Positions 59,256 through 64,000 of a stretch of 64,000 bases of DNA are shown piece after piece; position 1 is the stretch's first letter, and each line of letters opens with the position of its first letter. Under the pieces are notes generated by a model. It was not told where the DNA came from and did not search any database. It worked only from the letters and a program-made list of their open reading frames with translations. The DNA is from Gnetum montanum (Eukaryota > Streptophyta > Gnetopsida > Gnetales > Gnetaceae). The translations under genes and the position numbers were made by a program. Location of the stretch: the NCBI GenBank assembly GCA_015680685.1, contig MNCI01023827.1:107137-171136 (forward strand), in the 5' to 3' direction.

Positions 59256-60659
59256 TAATTTTCATATTATGAGGGCATTCAGCATGGAAAATAAAGCTCT
59301 GTGATTGGTTGGAATGTTTCATGTAAAATCCACAGTTCTAGGGTAAGTGAAAAATCATATTGAGGCACAGGAAGTGTTAGAAGATGGAATCACCAGCATT
59401 AAAAGCTTTGGAAAATGTGAGAAAAGGGATATTAGATCCATGGTGTAGAACCGATCAATTATATGATAAGGGAAAGTATTGAATTTAACAATTATGCAAT
59501 TGGAAGGTTCAAGATGATGTGATTGTGTCAAACAAGTACAAGTCACAACAATTATACAAGTGGGTCCTCCCCAAAGTAGGCTTCATCCCTTAATGCCCTT
59601 GTATAATTACACTTAAAAATGTCCGTAGGCACCAAAGGGGTTGACTGCGACACATACCTGTGGAACAAAACACACATGTTAAAACCAACAATTTGAGAAA
59701 ATAACTCTATGTTACACAAAACCACAAGCTATGATTATTCAAACAATGAGATGGGATAGATTTTAGAAAGGATTGCAGAAATTGGAACGTGATGTGCCTT
59801 ACCATAGGCATAATGAATCTTTGTGTGGTATTAATGGTTAAGTAATCATGAGCCCTTCTTTCCAAGATTCAAACCATGTTCTAGTGACACCGCATTGTTT
59901 TATCTCTTCGATTAACAACAATAAGACTATCATCATTACAAGGAGTAGCATCACTTGGCATTTTGTCCAAGGAAGGAGTTTATTCATGGCACCATTTTTT
60001 TTTAGAAGTATCAACCTTACCAGAGAACTACCTTCAAGCATGGGTAACATGTCTTTCTAGTGACATGGTAAGGTAGCACGTATTTTACTCTTACTCTCAT
60101 TTTCGTTAGATCTACAAGGATATAATTACAACCTTGGCAACATGATAGAACATACAAAAGTGGTTAAAGAGATTCCACAAATTCCCTTGATGTCACACCC
60201 TTCACATTCCCACTTGGTTCTTCATTTTTCTATCTAGGAACAATGATTACAAGTTCATCCTTAGTTTGATGATGAAAAAGAATATCATTATGACCATAGT
60301 AAGAACCTATTATTAATGGAATGGATGGATGGATGATGTGGCCTCACTATTCAAATAATCAGTCCCTCATAACTTGACAACATAGAGAAAACCTCACCTC
60401 AATGGGCTACATGAGATCATTTTATTCATAAGAGAGATTATGAAAAACGGGAATGAAAACAAAATGTGGAAAAAGTTGAAAAGGATAGAAAAAATTTGTA
60501 TCAAAAAATAAGAAAATGATAAAAAATTATAAAACAAAAAGATGAAAAACACCTATTAATTCTGAATGTTAGGATGGGGTGTATCCCCCATGACTAAGTG
60601 TTTGACCATGACAAGAATTAATAAGTGAGTAGGTAGGTTCCATGCATGTGTGAAATAAT

Positions 60660-61583
60660 GTTAACCTTTCATTTTCAAGCCACTAGGTGTCTCTTGGTTT
60701 AGTGGCAGCTGCGTAGACAAGTTATTGTTCACACACTTGGTTGTTAAATGTACAGTGGATCAGAGTATGAGTTGTATCAACATTATGGATGTCTATCCCA
60801 TGACTGCACCCTTGATCATGATTAGTCATGCATGGAATAATTTGTCTCTCCACAATGCCAGATTCATTACTTCTATTAGGTGGTGGAGTAACGATGGATG
60901 TTGGCCTTTGCGTAGGATTAGAGGATGTTGCTTGTGAAAGGGAAGGTGCTCCTCTTGATTGGCATTGTGCTGATTTGGATGATGTAGTAGATCCATGAGT
61001 CTTGTGCTTACACATGGGATTCATCCTAAAGAAAGGACGTTTCCGAGATTGTGGTGGAAACCTATTGGCACTATCATGTCTATGCACATTTGTAGCACAA
61101 GTGGCATTCTTTTGTTGATGTTGTGGTGCTAAACCTTCCTATGTTGTTGGCGGTGACATGTGATGGGGTGGAGTATGAGAATATCAAGGATAGGATAGAA
61201 AGTAAGAGGTGTGAGGTGGTGATCCTTCAGGAGATATCACAAGTTGATGATACTCAAGAGATTGATAGTAGTAATTTGAAGAAGAGGTTATAGAACTAGT
61301 TGGGGAAACAAGTTGTTGAACATAATATTCATACAGGTTTGACTGGTAATAAGGGTAGGGTTGGTTTGATGATGGCCTCTCCTACAACTGTGGGTGCTCC
61401 ACTATAGTTGATGATAGTGTTAAGGCTGGTAAGAAGTCCTCCTAGGATAGTATGATTGGTTGTAGGACTATCTATAATTACCTTGTGGGAAAGGTAATTT
61501 TTTGGGCATGTGCATCTATACAAACTTGGGATTTAATGCAAAAGCCCAACACTCATGTAGATGCAACATGATTAGACAATAAC
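60660..61583 (-). pseudogene. Gag C-terminal part of element F
   Basis: Ser/Thr/Pro-rich tail after the zinc knuckle, with KRPFFRMNPMCKHKTHG near 61050, TPPPNRSNESGIVERQIIPC, and NNQVCEQ before a stop at about 60722, then residual linker (LVYAAATKPRDT, CMEP near 60640). The linker matches the post-protease segment of D, which shows that the protease was deleted rather than never present. Confidence 0.7.
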
Positions 61584-62685
61584 TAATGAGTCATCAGTTG
61601 GCTAGGTTATCTAATAAAAATTCAACTTTTTGTTTGGCTCCAATGTCAAGACTCCAACAACAAGGCTCCAACAATAAGGCTTCGATGTCAAGACTCCGAC
61701 AACAAGGCTCTGACAACAAAGTTCCCATGTTAAGACTCTGATAACAAGGCTCCAATGTCAAGACTCCAACAACAAGGCTCTAATGTCAAGGCTCTGATAA
61801 CAAGTTGTGTCAACGAGGACTCATCAACATGATCAGTTGCATTGACAAGGCACCATCAATTTGACCTCATCAATGCATCGTATCATGTGTCAACGAGGCC
61901 CCGTCGACACAACCGAGCAATAAAATCTATAATTACATGCTCACAAATGTGTTTATGTAGTTCTTTGGTCAATAGAGTGGCCAAACTCTTCCAGTTTTAT
62001 TCCATAATCTTAGAGAATAATCAGTGAATGCCCATAATGTGGATTTGAGTCAGTTGTACAATGTTTTATTTGAGTGGCAATGTACCTGGACACATTCCAT
62101 GGATAGCAATAAGATTTAGATTGATTCTTATTCATTGCAACACTTTGACTTAGATTAAATTTACTTTTAATGCAATTTATATTCCATGTACTTCGTTAAT
62201 ATTTATGTTTCTATGCATGTTGATGAATTGGTAGAATGAGCATGACTAGTTTCAAGCATAAACACGTATTCGCTTGGTAATCTTAGCAGCGTTATTACTT
62301 GATTCGCCCAGTAGCATAACGCTTGGTAATCCCAGTAGTGGATATGTGGGTTTAGGATGTGTACGGAAAGCTAGGAATGGACACTCATTGCTCGTAGGCT
62401 AGTTTACACTTTACTTTATGTTGTTAATTAGATTAAGTAATTAATTTCTCTATTATCGTTAGGAGAAACATAAGGCCAAAATAACATCAATTATCATATG
62501 CCTCACTCTGGACTAAACCATACGTGACAAAGCTACCACTAGTCCAAGTGGAAAGACAACGAACTGCAATCAAGGCATAATGATCTAGATGCCACAACTA
62601 GTCCCATCCACAGAAATTGATCAGATCATGCATGAACGCTTGTGATTCGTATGGTTGGGCATAGGGGGTACCTCATCACTCATCA
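61584..62685 (+). repeat. Solo LTR (copy G) with perfect target duplication
   Basis: 1102 bp in plus orientation, TAATGAG...CTCATCA, flanked by ATAAC at 61579-61583 and ATAAC at 62686-62690. No primer site follows and no purine tract precedes it. It interrupts gag of F next to the zinc knuckle. Its U3 carries an enlarged array (61637-61804) of modules like AATGTCAAGACTCC and CAACAAGGCTC, followed by CAACGAGGCCCCGTCGACAC near 61890. Confidence 0.93.
61637..61804 (+). repeat. Tandem array in U3 of LTR G
   Basis: Alternating short modules (AATGTCAAGACTCC and CAACAAGGCTC variants), at least ten in 168 bases. It makes this LTR about 250 bases longer than its relatives. Confidence 0.85.
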
Positions 62686-64000
62686 ATAACCCTTCAAGTG
62701 GTCATATATGCAAATTTCACATCCGTCATCTTGGTCTGTGGTTGAGTCTATAGCCTCTTTTAATTTAGCCATTTTCCTTGTTTGCCGATAAGTGTTCCTA
62801 GCTGTTTCTTGGTTCTTCTTCCTCCGTTTATTGTGATCACTTAATTCATTTTGTATTACCTTCTTTATGGTTTCTATGAAATTTGTAACTTTCTCATTTA
62901 TCCACTCCAACATACTATCAAACCTTGCTTCAAGTTCATCAATGGACATCCGTATCGACTAGGTTTATTGCGAAATCACCTTATTGAGAGCTGTCTCTTT
63001 CTCCTTACCATAGACATGGACCTTCTTCTTTTGAAGAGTTGTGTCCTAGTGATATTTCTCAACATTCTCCCATTTACATAGCTCTCCTTCTCTTATTGCC
63101 ACACACTTGATTAGTTCTTGGATCTAATTGGTTCGTAGCTTGTATAATTGACCTTGAGCATACATCCTAAGGGTCTCCCTCATTTCATTACGAAGCCCAT
63201 CTATGATGTGGAAAAGTTGCTTTTCCTCAAAGAAACCATGGCCTAGGCATCTATTCAGTAGAGAATAATATCTATCTAGGACCATGTCCAAGGGTTCACG
63301 TTGTTCTTATCTCCATCCTTTGATCCCTCTCCTCAAGTTAGACACCCTTACATAAGTTTGGTATTTCTCATGGAAGAGTTCCAGCATTGTGGACCACCGC
63401 CAAATTGAGTTTGGTTTCAACAAATTATACCACACTTTGGCTTTGTATATTAGTGTCCTAGGGAAGAGCTTAAGCTTTTGCCATCCACTTTCAATGTTTT
63501 GTAAGACATAGGCATCATGGAAGGCTTGTAAGTGATGTCATGGATCAAAATCATAGCCTCTTGCAAATTTAGGGACATTATTCATATCAAGCCTTTTTAG
63601 GCAACTTTCCATGTGATGCTTGTGGGGTATCTTAACTACCTTTATGATCTACATCAAGCTCTTAGTGGTCATCATCATCTAACATGTCATGGTGAAAATT
63701 TCTATTCTATTTGTCTCATTATGACGATTCTATCTATGTTCCTATTGATGTCTTTGGTTTTTCCCATGGTTTCAATGTCTACCCTTATTTCAACCCCATA
63801 GTGGAGCTTTGTCTCAATACCTACATTCATCTTTGTCAGAACTAGACATTGAAGAGGAAGAGAAAGATGAGGAACTGGGAGGATTGACATGGCTTCTATG
63901 GTGTTCTTCATGGTCCCTTGATTTATCTTTTTCAGGTTTTGAGAAGTTCCTAGGCCTTGAGGACTCCCCTAGTCCAAGACTTACTTCATCTCCTCTAAGG
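62686..64000 (-). pseudogene. Gag N-terminal and capsid part of element F
   Basis: Minus strand. A Ser-rich N-terminal region (63950-63700), a Retrotrans_gag region at about 63620-63130 (MNNVPKFARGYDFDP, AKVWYNLLKPNSIW, HIIDGLRNEMRETL, MYAQGQLYKL), a charged linker, then a zinc knuckle starting CEICIYDHLKG (62720-62690), cut by LTR G after the third metal ligand. Closest in this window to gag of B. Several stops; the start is beyond the window. Confidence 0.8.

Larger units (their letters stand above)
58636..60659 (-). other. Non-coding cis region of element F
   Basis: In minus sense: a T-rich tract (60570-60420), GATGTCACACCC on the plus strand at 60188, island 2 (60029-60060), island 1 (59550-59580), an array and TATA (59255-59173), a purine tract (59003-58985), then the ORF2 acceptor. 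No coding domain. Confidence 0.65.
54881..64000 (-). mobile_element. Non-autonomous gag+ORF2 retrotransposon, element F (cut by the window)
   Basis: A minus-strand element with its 3' LTR at 54881-55715, purine tract, ORF2 (55912-58633), non-coding region and gag (from 60660 upward), interrupted by solo LTR G. The 5' LTR lies beyond 64000. Gag passes directly to the residual linker and then to the non-coding region: no protease, RT or integrase. The same architecture and nearly the same gag ending (NNQVCEQ-stop) occur in element B, so B and F appear to be one non-autonomous lineage. Confidence 0.85.

Noticed and set aside
61637-61804. CRISPR-like appearance of short repeats with spacers
   Set aside because: Modules are degenerate, contiguous and lie in the U3 of an LTR in plant DNA; no cas genes and no unique spacers.

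Overview
The window reads as nuclear DNA from a seed plant with a large, repeat-dominated genome. A conifer or other gymnosperm would fit, but nothing here fixes the species. The evidence is plant Ty3/gypsy and Ty1/copia LTR retrotransposons with tRNA-Asp-like and initiator-Met primer sites, several nested inside each other, and one plant-type LRR receptor kinase locus with a GT-AG intron. The sequence is AT-rich. I see no rRNA, tRNA, CRISPR or bacterial features.

Layout. 1-8977: decayed minus-strand remnants of a Ty3/gypsy element (A: integrase, a long cis region, a downstream ORF2), with two LTR pieces at the far left. 8978-15901: a younger plus-strand element (B) with both LTRs, an intact primer site, one long gag frame and a short ORF2, but no pol. 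15902-18639: unassigned repeat-like DNA. 18640-27578: minus-strand element C (LTR, ORF2, cis region, gag plus protease; reverse transcriptase to integrase deleted). About 27900-38012: minus-strand element D, the only copy with gag, protease, RT, RNase H and integrase, plus part of ORF2. 38797-44246: a minus-strand Ty1/copia element of Tork/Tnt1 type. 44247-50240: intergenic DNA with a cluster of short tandem duplications. 50241-53848: a non-RD LRR receptor kinase gene broken by three small indels. 54881-64000: minus-strand element F (LTR, ORF2, cis region, gag), interrupted by a solo LTR (G, 61584-62685) and running off the right edge.

How the parts relate. A, B, C, D, F and G belong to one retrotransposon superfamily. 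Their LTRs share TGATGAG...CTCATCA ends, and every copy with internal sequence carries the ORF2 region. D has the layout of an autonomous element. B and F carry gag and ORF2 only, and C carries gag, protease and ORF2, so they look like parasites that would need enzymes supplied in trans. ORF2 sits where an env-like ORF would, but reads as a coiled-coil protein with a domain resembling the 'putative plant transposon protein' family. It is preceded by a conserved splice-acceptor-like GATTRYAG|ATG. About 2 kb of non-coding DNA separates gag/pol from ORF2 and holds conserved islands, a second TATA box with an array resembling the element's own U3 array, and a second polypurine tract. This two-promoter, accessory-ORF family is the most unusual thing in the window.
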